The notes: generated from the sequence alone by a model not told the origin. A stretch of DNA of 36,098 nt from Janthinobacterium sp. GW458P (GCF_002127585.1 NZ_NEGZ01000057.1:1-36098); one strand, 5' to 3'; positions 1 to 7,658 are shown, counted from the stretch's first letter. A program made the numbers and translations.

Positions 1-377
1 GCCTCGCGGCTGGCGGCGCACTGGCGCGCGCGCTGTCGCAGCAGCTGGCCAGCGCGCCACGCCGGGGGCAGGCTGTCAGCATCGGCATCACGTTCCGCAC
101 GGCCGACGGTCAGTTCTGCCGCAGCTTCACGCTGCGCGACGGGCCGCCCGAAGCGTCGGCCCTGGCCGGCCTTGCATGCCGGGCGCCGGCGGGCGGCGAC
201 GGCTGGCTCATACCCGTGCTGGTGGAAACACGCGCGGACACGGCGGCACCGGCGACTTACCGCATGGCGGGCAGCGCCGCGCCGGCCATTTTGCAGGCGA
301 TAGACGAACGCATCGCCGGCCAGCCCCTCGATGCGGCCGCCGAGCGCCAGGCGTTGCAGCGCAACTGGCGGCCTTGA
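1..377 (+). CDS. Anti-sigma-factor-like protein, C-terminal part (5' end outside window)
   Basis: An open frame enters from the left edge (first whole codon at position 3) and ends at TGA 375-377. The visible 124 residues include a segment reading FRTADGQFCRSFTLRD, then LAGLACR, a GGDGWLIPVLVE strand and a C-terminal IDERIAGQPLDAAAERQAL helix. From memory, this layout is typical of the periplasmic C-terminal domain of proteins annotated as anti-sigma factors in Oxalobacteraceae, where it follows a zinc-binding N-terminus and one membrane helix that would lie upstream of this window. A partner sigma gene would be expected upstream but cannot be seen. The family call is recognition by pattern only; the N-terminal half that would settle it is missing. 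Confidence 0.6.
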   Translation, partial: LAAGGALARALSQQLASAPRRGQAVSIGITFRTADGQFCRSFTLRDGPPEASALAGLACRAPAGGDGWLIPVLVETRADTAAPATYRMAGSAAPAILQAIDERIAGQPLDAAAERQALQRNWRP

Positions 378-437
378 CGGCGGGTGCCGCTCCTGCCTGC
401 ACGGGCCGCCACGCCCGATGACGCGGCCATGTCCCGA

Positions 438-1439
438 TCACTTTTCGGCATCGAGGCTGTTTAACGGCTTCGGCGCGTACAGGGCGTTCTGGAATTCCGG
501 TACGTACTCATATTTCATCATCTTCCCCAGCTTCAAGGACTTGATATAGCGGGAAAAGCTGCCGTCGCCCAGCTGCAGGTCGACGGCATCGGCGCTCGTG
601 CTCGACGCGTGGCTGAGCTGGCGGGAGACGGCATAGCCATACGTGAGCGCTCCGGCGCCATCGCGGTTGGTGAAGCTGTTGCGCACCAGTTCGGCCTCGT
701 GCGACAGCTGGCCCAGTCTTTTGCCTGTAAAAACAAAGTCCAGCTTGCCCGTTTCGCTGTCCATGACCTCGAAGGCCACGCTGCCTTCCGTTTCCTTGTG
801 CTCGATGCCGGTCAGCCATTTCGGCAGATTGTAGCCGACCACGCCGCGCACCCGGGCCAGTTCCGTGTTGACGGGAAGCTTGAGCACATAGCCCCAGAAG
901 TCCCGTGACAGCGATTGGCCCAGCAAGGTGAAAGGACCAAGACTGGCCGTGCCGGGCTTGCTGGTCACGATCGCCAGGGAGATCTCGTTATAGCTGTCGT
1001 TGTCGCAGTATGCATAGGCGTAGGCCGTCAACGCCACGGCGCCCCGGCCCGGCCACACTTGCAGCGGCTGGACCTGCTGCAGTATGTCGGCCGGCATCAG
1101 TTCCTTCAGCCGCGCCAGGTCGGCCGTGAATACTGCCGTTATTTTGCTGTTCTTGTAATAAAAATTCGGCGAATACGACGCAAAGCCGATGTCGACCTTG
1201 TCCTTCCTGATGCCCTTGAACCAGCTCAGGTCCAGTTCCGGCGCTTCCGCCGCAATCACCGATAAAGGCGGATTCGAGCGAAAGCGCGCATACAGGCCGC
1301 CGGCGGCCACCGGCACCTCATGGCCGGCGATATCGATGATCAGCGGCGTGCTGGCGGCCGCCGCGTCGGCCCGGGACGGTGCGGCTGTCGTACCGAGAAT
1401 GCATCCGGACACTGCTGCCGCGGCGATTTTCCTATGCAT
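438..1439 (-). CDS. Exported acetoacetate decarboxylase-like protein
   Basis: A 333-residue product with an N-terminal signal peptide (MHRKIAAAAVSGCILG..., cleavage likely after SRA near residue 25). The body resembles the acetoacetate decarboxylase (ADC) fold: a central ARVRGVVGYNLPKWLTGIE segment recalls the family's ...PKK/PKxL motif that carries the Schiff-base lysine. An enzyme of this family would normally be cytoplasmic, so export is unusual. The frame is open further upstream to 1514, but ATG at 1439 is preferred: it starts a clean signal peptide, has an AAGGGG ribosome site seven bases upstream, and avoids overlapping the upstream gene, whose stop is at 1478. It lies 38 bases behind the OYE-family gene on the same strand, so the two probably form one transcript under the MerR-type promoter at 2735-2765. 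Catalytic activity is not demonstrated; it could be a binding protein of the same fold. Confidence 0.65.
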   Translation of the reverse strand: MHRKIAAAAVSGCILGTTAAPSRADAAAASTPLIIDIAGHEVPVAAGGLYARFRSNPPLSVIAAEAPELDLSWFKGIRKDKVDIGFASYSPNFYYKNSKITAVFTADLARLKELMPADILQQVQPLQVWPGRGAVALTAYAYAYCDNDSYNEISLAIVTSKPGTASLGPFTLLGQSLSRDFWGYVLKLPVNTELARVRGVVGYNLPKWLTGIEHKETEGSVAFEVMDSETGKLDFVFTGKRLGQLSHEAELVRNSFTNRDGAGALTYGYAVSRQLSHASSTSADAVDLQLGDGSFSRYIKSLKLGKMMKYEYVPEFQNALYAPKPLNSLDAEK

Positions 1440-1477
1440 GTCGAGCCCCTTCCACGTTTGATCTGGAACAATGTGAA

Positions 1478-2707
1478 TCATACGCCGCCACGCATCATGC
1501 GGCGATACTGCCAATTCCTGACTTTGGTTTCCAGTTGCTGCTGCAGCAGCGCCAGGGCGGGCGCCACATCGGGCCTGGTTTTTCTGCCCTGGCTCAGGCG
1601 GCGCAGCTGGTACTTCACCATTGCCATATAGGCGATGGACGACAGCACCTTGTTTTTCCAGGTGATGGCCCGCAGCGCGGGGCTTGCCGACCGGTCCGCC
1701 AGCCAGGCCCTGGGCAGCTGCGGATCGATGGCCAGCGCCGTGCCCATGCCCGCCATGGCGATGCCGCTGTCCAGCACCTGCTCGACCACCGGATAGCGGC
1801 GTATGCCGCCCGTCACCATGATGGGCATGCTTGCCGCCGTGGCGATATCCCTGGCAAATTCCAGGAAATATGCCTCGCGGGCCAGGGTGCGGCCGTCGCG
1901 GGTCTGGCCATGCATGGCAGGGGCTTCATAGCTGCCGCCGGACAACTCAATCAGGTCCACGCCCAGGGTGTTGAGCATGGAAACGACTTGCCTGGCGTCC
2001 TCCGGAGTGAATCCGCCTTTCTGGAAATCAGCCGAATTGAGTTTCACCGCGACGGCAAAGTCTTGCCCCACGGCTTGCCGCACCGCCTTGACGACGTCGA
2101 CCAGCAGCCGCGCCCGGTTCTCGAGCGAGCCGCCCCAGCGGTCCGTGCGCTGGTTCGTGACAGGGGAGAGGAACTGGCTCAGCAGGTAGCCGTGCGCCGC
2201 ATGGATTTGCACGCCCGTAAAGCCGAAGCGTTCCGCCAGCCGGGCGCTGTTGACAAAGCGCTGCTGCACGTCGGCAATGTCGGCTTCCGTCATCTGCCGC
2301 GGCGCGGAAAACTGCTTGGAAAAGTTGCCCAGGTCCATGGGCACGGCCGATGGCGCCATGGTTTCCTGCCCCATGGCGGCCGGCATCTGGCGTCCCGGAT
2401 GGTTGATCTGCATCCAGATGTGCGCCCCGCGGGAACGGGCGGTCCGCGACCACTGCTCGAAGCGGGCGCCAAATTGCTCAGAATCGAGCACGACGCCGCC
2501 CGGTCCTGTCATGGCGCGGCGGTCGATCATCACATTTCCTGTGATCATCAGGCCAACGCCGCCGTCGGCCCAGGACTGGTACAGGCGGATCAGCTCCTTT
2601 GAGGGCGCGTGGTCCTTGTCAGCCATGTTCTCTTCCATGGCGGCTTTGGCGAGGCGGTTCGGGATGACGGCCCCATTGGGCAGCGTCAGTGCGGTAAAGG
2701 GTTGCAT
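1478..2707 (-). CDS. NADH:flavin oxidoreductase, old yellow enzyme (OYE) family
   Basis: A 409-residue FMN-dependent TIM-barrel oxidoreductase. Diagnostic segments are LPNGAVIPNRLAKAAMEE at the N-terminus, WMQINHPGRQ, and GVQIHAAHGYLLSQFLSP followed by NQRTDRWGGSLENRARLL; the HAAH pair is the substrate-anion-binding active-site signature of OYEs. GGIRRYP near residue 290 fits the FMN phosphate loop. Family members reduce the C=C bond of electrophilic enones, nitroalkenes or related compounds with NAD(P)H. It is transcribed away from a MerR regulator (2947) and shares with it a mirrored pair of 19-bp-spacer promoters, so it is very likely that regulator's main target. The extra C-terminal stretch of about 60 basic residues (after residue 345) is longer than in the smallest family members. 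Start at 2707 fits an upstream GGAGATCTCC region. Confidence 0.88.
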   Translation of the reverse strand: MQPFTALTLPNGAVIPNRLAKAAMEENMADKDHAPSKELIRLYQSWADGGVGLMITGNVMIDRRAMTGPGGVVLDSEQFGARFEQWSRTARSRGAHIWMQINHPGRQMPAAMGQETMAPSAVPMDLGNFSKQFSAPRQMTEADIADVQQRFVNSARLAERFGFTGVQIHAAHGYLLSQFLSPVTNQRTDRWGGSLENRARLLVDVVKAVRQAVGQDFAVAVKLNSADFQKGGFTPEDARQVVSMLNTLGVDLIELSGGSYEAPAMHGQTRDGRTLAREAYFLEFARDIATAASMPIMVTGGIRRYPVVEQVLDSGIAMAGMGTALAIDPQLPRAWLADRSASPALRAITWKNKVLSSIAYMAMVKYQLRRLSQGRKTRPDVAPALALLQQQLETKVRNWQYRRMMRGGV

Positions 2708-2734
2708 GGAGATCTCCAGGGTTGCGATGGGCTC

Positions 2735-2765
2735 ACGATAAGCTTTAAGCTAACTTGAAGGTCAA
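2735..2765 (-). promoter_or_regulatory. MerR-type promoter for the OYE/ADC-like genes
   Basis: Read on the minus strand: -35 TTGACC (2760-2765), a 19-bp spacer TTCAAGTTAGCTTAAAGCT (2741-2759), -10 TATCGT (2735-2740), then the OYE start at 2707. A 19-bp rather than 17-bp spacer is the hallmark of promoters that MerR proteins untwist. The spacer contains the perfect dyad AGCTT-A-AAGCT and shares the bases TCAAG...GCTT.AAGCTTAT with the promoter of the facing MerR gene. Confidence 0.75.
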
Positions 2766-2836
2766 GCCCTGAAGGAGATTTTTTTGCATGTGTGCCGTTT
2801 GCGCCACGGCGTCGCGCAAATGCCGGCCAGCCCCGC

Positions 2837-2867
2837 TTGACACTCAAGCCGGCTTCAAGCTTATAGT
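2837..2867 (+). promoter_or_regulatory. MerR-type promoter of the merR-family gene
   Basis: -35 TTGACA (2837-2842), a 19-bp spacer CTCAAGCCGGCTTCAAGCT (2843-2861), -10 TATAGT (2862-2867), about 80 bases before the regulator's ATG. It has the same length and the same core bases as the opposing promoter at 2735-2765, so the regulator probably controls its own gene as well as the OYE gene. Most MerR-family genes share one operator with their target; here there are two separate ones about 70 bases apart. Confidence 0.72.
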
Positions 2868-2946
2868 GACGCACGGCCCCGCGCTCACGCCGCAATGGCA
2901 AGCCACGACAATTGAGCAGCAATAGAACGATGAAAATAACAGAACG

Positions 2947-3360
2947 ATGAAAATTGGTGAACTGGCCAAGCGCAGCGGCCTGGCGGCGTCCACGATACGC
3001 TTTTACGAAGCCAAGGGCCTGTTGAAAGCCGTGGACAGGCAATCGAACGGCTACCGCGACTATCCGCTGGAAGCGGTGGCGGTCCTGTCCATTATCAGCG
3101 ACGCCCAGCAGGCGGGCTTTTCCCTGGACGAAATCAAGCAAGTCTTGCCGGAGGATAGCTCATCCTGGAAACATGAGGAGCTGATGGTGGCGCTCAGGAA
3201 GAAGATTGCCGATATCGAATCGCTGGAAGTGCGACTGGCCCAGAACAAGGCGCATCTGCTGTCCTTGATTCAACTGATCAACGCCAAACCCGAGGATGTG
3301 GATTGCAAGGACAATGCGGCGAGGGTGATGGAAAGCATGGGCATGGTAGCCAAGAAGTAA
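2947..3360 (+). CDS. MerR-family transcriptional regulator
   Basis: A 137-residue one-component regulator. Residues 1-70 form the MerR winged helix-turn-helix (MKIGELAKRSGLAASTIRFY followed by EAKGLL and NGYRDYPLEAV). Residues 75-120 form the dimerising coiled coil (MVALRKKIADIESLEVRL...). The C-terminal effector part is short and has one cysteine in EDVDCKDNA (near residue 119), unlike the multi-Cys sites of metal-sensing members. A single-Cys MerR next to an enal/quinone-type reductase recalls the NmlR/AdhR electrophile-sensing group, but the effector is an inference. ATG 2947 follows a duplicated AACGATGAAAAT stretch; an alternative ATG sits just upstream at 2929 but is followed by a stop-prone context, so 2947 is kept. 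A strong GC hairpin lies 30 bases after the stop. Confidence 0.88.
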   Translation: MKIGELAKRSGLAASTIRFYEAKGLLKAVDRQSNGYRDYPLEAVAVLSIISDAQQAGFSLDEIKQVLPEDSSSWKHEELMVALRKKIADIESLEVRLAQNKAHLLSLIQLINAKPEDVDCKDNAARVMESMGMVAKK

Positions 3361-3389
3361 AGACGCGCGCCGAAGCCGGCGCATGCCCG

Positions 3390-3431
3390 CCGGGCCGGGC
3401 CGCCGCAAAGGGCGAGCGCGGCCCGGCCCGG
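3390..3431 (+). terminator. Strong GC hairpin after the MerR gene
   Basis: Arms CCGGGCCGGGCCGC (3390-3403) and GCGGCCCGGCCCGG (3418-3431) are perfectly complementary over 14 bp, with a 14-base loop. It begins 30 bases after the MerR stop codon. There is no T-run on either side, so it is a terminator candidate of the hairpin-only kind, or an RNA-stabilising 3' structure. Confidence 0.5.
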
Positions 3432-4022
3432 GCGGCGCCTGACTGCCGCCGCGTCAGAAATCCACGGCGGCCGACAGTGGCACCATGCCGGGCGCCGATT
3501 GGCCGACCGCGTCTGACGCGACAAGCTAACGACTTTACTGAAGACGTATCAGAATAGATATCGTGCCTGAGTCAGGGGACTTTTCTCAGGCTGGCAGTCG
3601 GCTGTGGGCGGGCAGGAGGATCTGCCTGGTACCCTCCATCTTCAATTTGACATAATATAAATTATGCGAAGAATTAGGCGGATCTGAAAAAATCCCCGTA
3701 CTGCCCGATATGGAATCGCAATACCGATTTACGGCCTTCGCTCCTTCACCGTCTCAGATAAGCAATGCGATGCCCAAGCCTGCGATGCGGCAAGCTTATT
3801 TTTCACCACGCCACGCACACTCCCGGGCCTATCTGGCCCGAGTCCTGCGCCGCGAAGCGCGCGCCGTGCATGGCTGGCTCGGCGGTACGGTAATCGGGCC
3901 TGCCTGCCGGGCTTCGGAAGCCGTGCCCCTGCGCCACAGATGGCGCAAGCTGACGGCGGCCGTCCGATGGATATGGCGGCGCTCGGGCCGTGCCTGGGCG
4001 TCATGCGCGGCAGCGCGCGGGC
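3432..4022. other. Region with no convincing gene
   Basis: About 590 bases. Open frames exist on both strands (for example plus 3710-4084), but none has family-like segments, hydrophobic periodicity or a ribosome site, and the longest plus-strand one runs through the terminator of the minus-strand gene at 4091. One A/T-rich spot at 3651-3666 contains the imperfect dyad CATAAT-ATAA-ATTATG right after a TTGA, and could be a promoter or operator, but no gene start follows it. It may be decayed sequence. Confidence 0.4.
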
Positions 4023-4056
4023 AAAAAAAAAGCCGCAAAATCAGAGATTCGCGGCT
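4023..4056 (-). terminator. Rho-independent terminator of the small membrane-protein gene
   Basis: On the minus strand: stem AGCCGC / GCGGCT (4051-4056 with 4031-4036), 14-base loop, followed directly by a run of eight to nine T residues (4023-4031). It lies 35 bases downstream of the small minus-strand gene ending at 4091, which supports that gene being real and transcribed. Confidence 0.75.
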
Positions 4057-4090
4057 CGACGACTACGTGCAGATTGCGCTGTAACGGGTT

Positions 4091-4228
4091 TTACAGGGGG
4101 CGCCCGCAACACTTGCAGCGCTCACGCTTATTATTGATAATTTCAGCCCGGAAGCACCAGGCAGACAGCGCGACACCGATGACTATCAGAGCGACACAAA
4201 TAGCGACGTCAGTTTGGTATGGAGTCAT
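4091..4228 (-). CDS. Small single-pass membrane protein with C-terminal CxCC motif
   Basis: A 45-residue product: a short N-terminus (MTPYQT), one strong membrane helix (about residues 6-27, VAICVALIVIGVALSAWCF), then a charged tail RAEIINNKRERCKCCGRPL ending in C-x-C-C. The frame stays open upstream to 4477, but the ATG at 4228 is preferred because an AGGA ribosome site lies six bases before it and the helix starts right after it. A classical terminator follows 35 bases downstream. The tail could bind a metal or form disulphides; orientation is probably N-out, C-in by the positive tail. No family is recognised. It is a stand-alone gene between an empty region and the truncated peptidase. Function unknown. 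Confidence 0.6.
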   Translation of the reverse strand: MTPYQTDVAICVALIVIGVALSAWCFRAEIINNKRERCKCCGRPL

Positions 4229-4463
4229 TTCATTCCTAACCATGCAGAAAAGAAAACTTATTTTATCAAGTAAATCGTTTTGTGTTGTTGTTTTATAGCA
4301 AAGGTTGTCGATCTGCTGGCCCTTGCCATGCCTGACGCGCGCGGAATGGCCCGTTGGCATGCCGCGCACGATAGGATTGCAAATCCATAAGGACCGGGAT
4401 TTGCTCGTGTAAGATTGCCCGCCTTTCTGTTTTGCCGGACATGCTTGACTTCCTCGATGACAT
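4229..4463. other. Intergenic, A/T-rich upstream region of the small membrane-protein gene
   Basis: No coding signal is visible. The first 80 bases (4240-4310) are clearly A/T-rich and would hold the promoter of the minus-strand small gene, but no good -35/-10 pair could be fixed. The part next to the truncated peptidase shows no trace of that peptidase's missing N-terminal half in either strand. Confidence 0.4.
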
Positions 4464-5351
4464 TTGCAGCGAAACATAACAATAGAATCAATAATTTACA
4501 GGCGATTGTGCAGGCAAAGTCTCAAGGTGCTTGCGTGGCGCCAGCTGCCCGGCGTGTTTATCGACCATGACCGGGGCCAGCGCCTGCGTGACCGCGTGCT
4601 GGCGGGCACGGCGCCCGTCCTGCGGCTGACCATGGCGGCCACCGTGCGGCAGGTGCAGACGCGCAACCTGGTCGGCATCATCCCCGGCAAGTCCGGGGAA
4701 TTGATGGTGCTGGCTAGTCACACGGATGGCGCGAACGGGCTGGAAGACAATGGGCCGAACGCCATCGTCGACATGGCCCGATACCTGGCGCGCCTGCCGC
4801 AGGACAGCTTGCCGCGCAGCGTCATGCTGCTGCTGACGGGCGGCCATTTCGCGGGCGGCGCGGGAGTCGAGCAGTTTATGGATCGGCACAAGGACGACGG
4901 CTTGACGCAGCGCATGGCGGCGATGCTCACCATCGGGCACCTGGGCGCGCTGGAAGAGCCTGCTTTCACCAACGGTTATCTGCGGCCCACGGGCAGCTTC
5001 GAGCCGGCCTTGCTGTTTACGCCGCGCACGCCGGCCCTGATGGAGGCGTCCTACGCCATGCTCAGGCAAGCCGGAGCGGCGCCCGGGTTCGTATTGACAC
5101 ACAATAATTCTGGCGGCGACCGTGCCAGGAATGCCGCCTGGCCTGATGCAGGACAGACTTTCCCTGGCGTGCAGCCGATTCCCACGATGCATTACATCAA
5201 GGCGCCGGCCTGCCAGTTCAACTATGGCATCGGCACCGTGACCCGGGTGGATTACCGGCTGATGCAGCGCGAAACCGTGGCCTTGACGCAGATGCTGCTG
5301 GACCTGTCGCGCGTGCCGTACGCCGATTTGCGCAAGGAAACCGCGCCGTAG
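4464..5351 (+). pseudogene. 5'-truncated M28-type peptidase remnant
   Basis: The frame carries the C-terminal half of an M28-like metallopeptidase with PA domain. Recognisable parts are LPGVFIDHDRGQRLRD (end of the PA domain), VLASHTDGANGLEDNGPNA (metal-binding HTDG and EDNG region), LLTGGHFAGG, LTIGHLGALE, IPTMHYIKAP and a C-terminal VALTQMLLDLSRVPYADLR. Full relatives are around 500 residues with a signal peptide; here only about 270 residues look native, and homology seems to begin near 4535-4545. Upstream residues (MQRNITIESIIYRRLCRQ) look non-native, and there is no signal peptide, ribosome site or promoter. Another frame reads LQAIVQAKSQGA at 4496-4531, which could be a PA-domain helix displaced by a frameshift, but this is weak. 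Without export and half the PA domain it is probably not functional. Confidence 0.65.
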
Positions 5352-5659
5352 CCGCCGCAAGACCTTGCCCGGCATCCGCCTCCCTTCCCCGCCCTGCTCC
5401 CGGCGCCGGTTTTGCCCTGCCAGTCTCCACGGGACAGGACAACAGCGCCCCGGACGCCATTGCGCAGACCATACCAGCGCACCGGAAAACAGGCACTGGT
5501 ATGGCCCGCATCGCCCATTGTCTGGGGCAAGGCTGCAACTGGTCTTGTGATCTGGCGCAAAGAACAAAACCAGTTGACTACCACCTGCATTGCTTGCACC
5601 CTGAAACAGCGGACGGTGTCCAGCCGCCCGGCCATGATAAAAACACACAAGGAGATGCA
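5352..5659. other. Upstream region of the chitinase gene
   Basis: About 308 bases with no convincing gene. The chitinase frame is open back to 5501 but that extension has no coding character. The segment should hold the chitinase promoter; TTGACT at 5574-5579 is a possible -35, but no matching -10 at normal spacing is seen. Confidence 0.4.
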
Positions 5660-7030
5660 ATGAACCGGACAGTCATGAATAGCCTCATCATTACCCTTTT
5701 CGGCGGCACGCTGGCCGCCTGCGGCGGTGGCGGCGATGGAGCCGGCGCAGGCGCCAGCGTGCTGCTGGCCGGCGCCACCGAAGCGGCCGCCTGCTACGCG
5801 CCGTGGAACAGCGGCACGGCCTACAACGGCGGCGGCAAGGCCAGTTATAACAACATCAATTACACGGCCAACTGGTGGACACAGGGGAATAACCCCTCGA
5901 CCAGCAGCGGCGGCGCCGGCAGCGGCCAGCCATGGACGGCGGCGGGAGACTGCGGCACGCCGACGCCGACGCCGACTCCAACACCGACTCCAACTCCTAC
6001 GCCAACACCCACCCCGACACCGACGCCAACACCTACCCCGACACCAACGCCAACACCCACCCCGACGCCGACACCGACGCCCACCGGCCTGGCGAAACAT
6101 GCGCTGATCGGCTACTGGCACAACTTCACCAACCCCAGCGGCGCCACGTATCCGATCAGCCAGGTCAGCGACGACTGGGATGTGATCGTCGTCTCGTTCG
6201 GCGACAACGCGGGCGGCGGCAATGTCAGCCTGACCATCGATCCGGGCGCGGGCACGGAAGCGCAATTCATCGCCGACGTGGCCGCCAAGCGGGCGAAAGG
6301 CAAGAAAGTCATCCTGTCGCTGGGTGGGCAAAACGGTTCCGTTTCCGTCGGCAACACGGCCGAAGCGACGAATTTCACCAACAGCCTGTACGCCATCATT
6401 ACCAAATATGGCTTCGACGGCATCGACCTGGACCTGGAAAACGGCGTGGCGCAAGGCGCGGCCATCCAGACTTATCTGCCGATCGCCGTGAAAAACCTGA
6501 AAGCCAGGGTCGGCAGCAGCTTCTACCTGTCGATGGCGCCCGAATGGGTGTACGTGGAAGGGGGATATACGAGCTACGGCAGCATCTGGGGCGCCTACAT
6601 TCCCATCATCAACGCCCTGCGCAGCGAGCTGACGGTGCTGCACCCGCAGTACTACAACAATGGCGACATCTACACGCCCTACGCCACGGGCGCCATCAAG
6701 GCCGGTTCGGCCGACCAGCTGGTGGCCACGGCGCGCATGCTGATCGAGGGTTTTAATTATGGCGGCAACACCTTCGCCGGCCTGCGTCCGGACCAGGTGG
6801 GCTTCGGCGTGCCGTCGGGCCGCAGCTCGGCCGGATCAGGCTTCACGACGAATGCCGACGTCAGCAACGCCCTCAATTGCCTGACGCGCCTGCTCAACTG
6901 CGGCACCATCAAGCCGCTGCAGGCGTATCCGGACTTCCGCGGCGTGATGACCTGGTCGATCAACTGGGACCGCCACGACGGCTATAACTTCTCCGCGCCG
7001 ACGAAAGCCGTGCTCAAGACCTTGCCGTAA
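5660..7030 (+). CDS. Lipoprotein chitinase: CBM5/12-like domain, PT linker, GH18 catalytic domain
   Basis: A 456-residue secreted glycoside hydrolase cleaving beta-1,4-GlcNAc chains. Order: lipoprotein signal peptide with lipobox LAAC (MNRTVMNSLIITLFGG...), Gly-rich spacer, a chitin-binding domain from Cys45 to Cys98 (CYAPWNSGTAY..., YTANWWTQG..., PWTAAGDC, the aromatic pattern of CBM5/12), a T(PT)21 linker (residues 100-142), and a GH18 barrel. The GH18 signature DGIDLDLE occupies residues 253-260; Glu260 is the expected acid/base. LSLGGQNG near residue 221 is the second conserved GH18 strand. ATG 5660 is chosen because GGAG lies just upstream and the signal peptide starts there. The lipobox implies the enzyme is tethered to the outer membrane with the linker extending it outward. 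No other chitin-utilisation gene is adjacent. Confidence 0.93.
   Translation: MNRTVMNSLIITLFGGTLAACGGGGDGAGAGASVLLAGATEAAACYAPWNSGTAYNGGGKASYNNINYTANWWTQGNNPSTSSGGAGSGQPWTAAGDCGTPTPTPTPTPTPTPTPTPTPTPTPTPTPTPTPTPTPTPTPTPTGLAKHALIGYWHNFTNPSGATYPISQVSDDWDVIVVSFGDNAGGGNVSLTIDPGAGTEAQFIADVAAKRAKGKKVILSLGGQNGSVSVGNTAEATNFTNSLYAIITKYGFDGIDLDLENGVAQGAAIQTYLPIAVKNLKARVGSSFYLSMAPEWVYVEGGYTSYGSIWGAYIPIINALRSELTVLHPQYYNNGDIYTPYATGAIKAGSADQLVATARMLIEGFNYGGNTFAGLRPDQVGFGVPSGRSSAGSGFTTNADVSNALNCLTRLLNCGTIKPLQAYPDFRGVMTWSINWDRHDGYNFSAPTKAVLKTLP
5957..6085 (+). repeat. Low-complexity Thr-Pro repeat tract in the chitinase
   Basis: 129 bases encode T followed by 21 PT dipeptides. The bases vary among ACG/ACT/ACC/ACA with CCG/CCA/CCT/CCC, giving imperfect 6- to 18-base tandem units such as ACGCCAACACCCACCCCG. 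Slippage here would change linker length in whole dipeptides without breaking the frame, as long as changes are multiples of six (or three). Confidence 0.85.
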
Positions 7031-7064
7031 GCGCCTTGGCCGACTGCGCATGGGGGCAACAAGC

Positions 7065-7649
7065 TCACATGCGCAGCAGCGCCGCGCCCAGCACGCGCAT
7101 CTGCAGCGCAATGCCGTGGCGCAACGCTTCCCCTCCCCCCTGCGTGTGCTTGATGCCATCCATGGTGGCCACCAGCAAGGCGGCCACTTGCGCGGCATCC
7201 GCGTCTACCCGGCGCAGCGCGATATCGCCTGCCGCTTCGGCCTGTTCCAGCGCGCCGGCCAGCGACGCCGCCAAGGTCGCCCGCGCCGTCAAGGTGGCGT
7301 CGGCCGCCAGGGTCATGTTAGCGTCGAACAACTCCTGCCCGTGGGCGCTGGCGGAGATTTCCGCCATCAAGCCTTGCTGGAACGCCAGCAGCGCCGTTTC
7401 GATGCGCGCAAAGACGGGGCCGGATACGGCGAGCGCCGCAGTTACCTGCGCCATGACGGTGGCATGGGCCCGTTCGGAGCCGGCGCGGAACACGTCTTCC
7501 TTGTTCTTGAAGTGCAAATACAGCGCCGCGCGCGACATGCCGGCCGCCTGCGCGATGTCGAGCATCGACGTCTTGCGGTAGCCGTAGCGGCAAAACACGG
7601 CCAGCGCCGCATCGAGGATGTGCTGGCTTTTCAGGGTATCGGTCGTCAT
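7065..7649 (-). CDS. TetR/AcrR-family transcriptional regulator
   Basis: A 194-residue repressor. The N-terminal helix-turn-helix reads ILDAALAVFCRYGYRKTSM followed by LDIAQAAGMSRAALYLHF and KNKEDVF (residues about 10-52), the standard TetR DNA-binding unit. The remaining all-alpha part would bind the inducer and form the dimer; it has no recognisable ligand signature. The frame is open to 7700, but ATG 7649 is preferred since the upstream extension overlaps the operator dyad at 7659-7684. It is divergent from the NTF2-like gene at 7738 and convergent with the chitinase, 34 bases away. It probably represses itself and the NTF2-like gene through the repeated AGTGTCAA sites. Confidence 0.9.
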   Translation of the reverse strand: MTTDTLKSQHILDAALAVFCRYGYRKTSMLDIAQAAGMSRAALYLHFKNKEDVFRAGSERAHATVMAQVTAALAVSGPVFARIETALLAFQQGLMAEISASAHGQELFDANMTLAADATLTARATLAASLAGALEQAEAAGDIALRRVDADAAQVAALLVATMDGIKHTQGGGEALRHGIALQMRVLGAALLRM

Positions 7650-7658
7650 GCGGTCATA

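Noticed and set aside
3710..4084. 124-codon plus-strand frame in the empty region
   Set aside because: No recognised segment or ribosome site, and it runs through the minus-strand terminator stem.
5860..6084. Minus-strand frame encoding a (GV)n protein
   Set aside because: It is only the reverse complement of the chitinase T(PT)21 linker.
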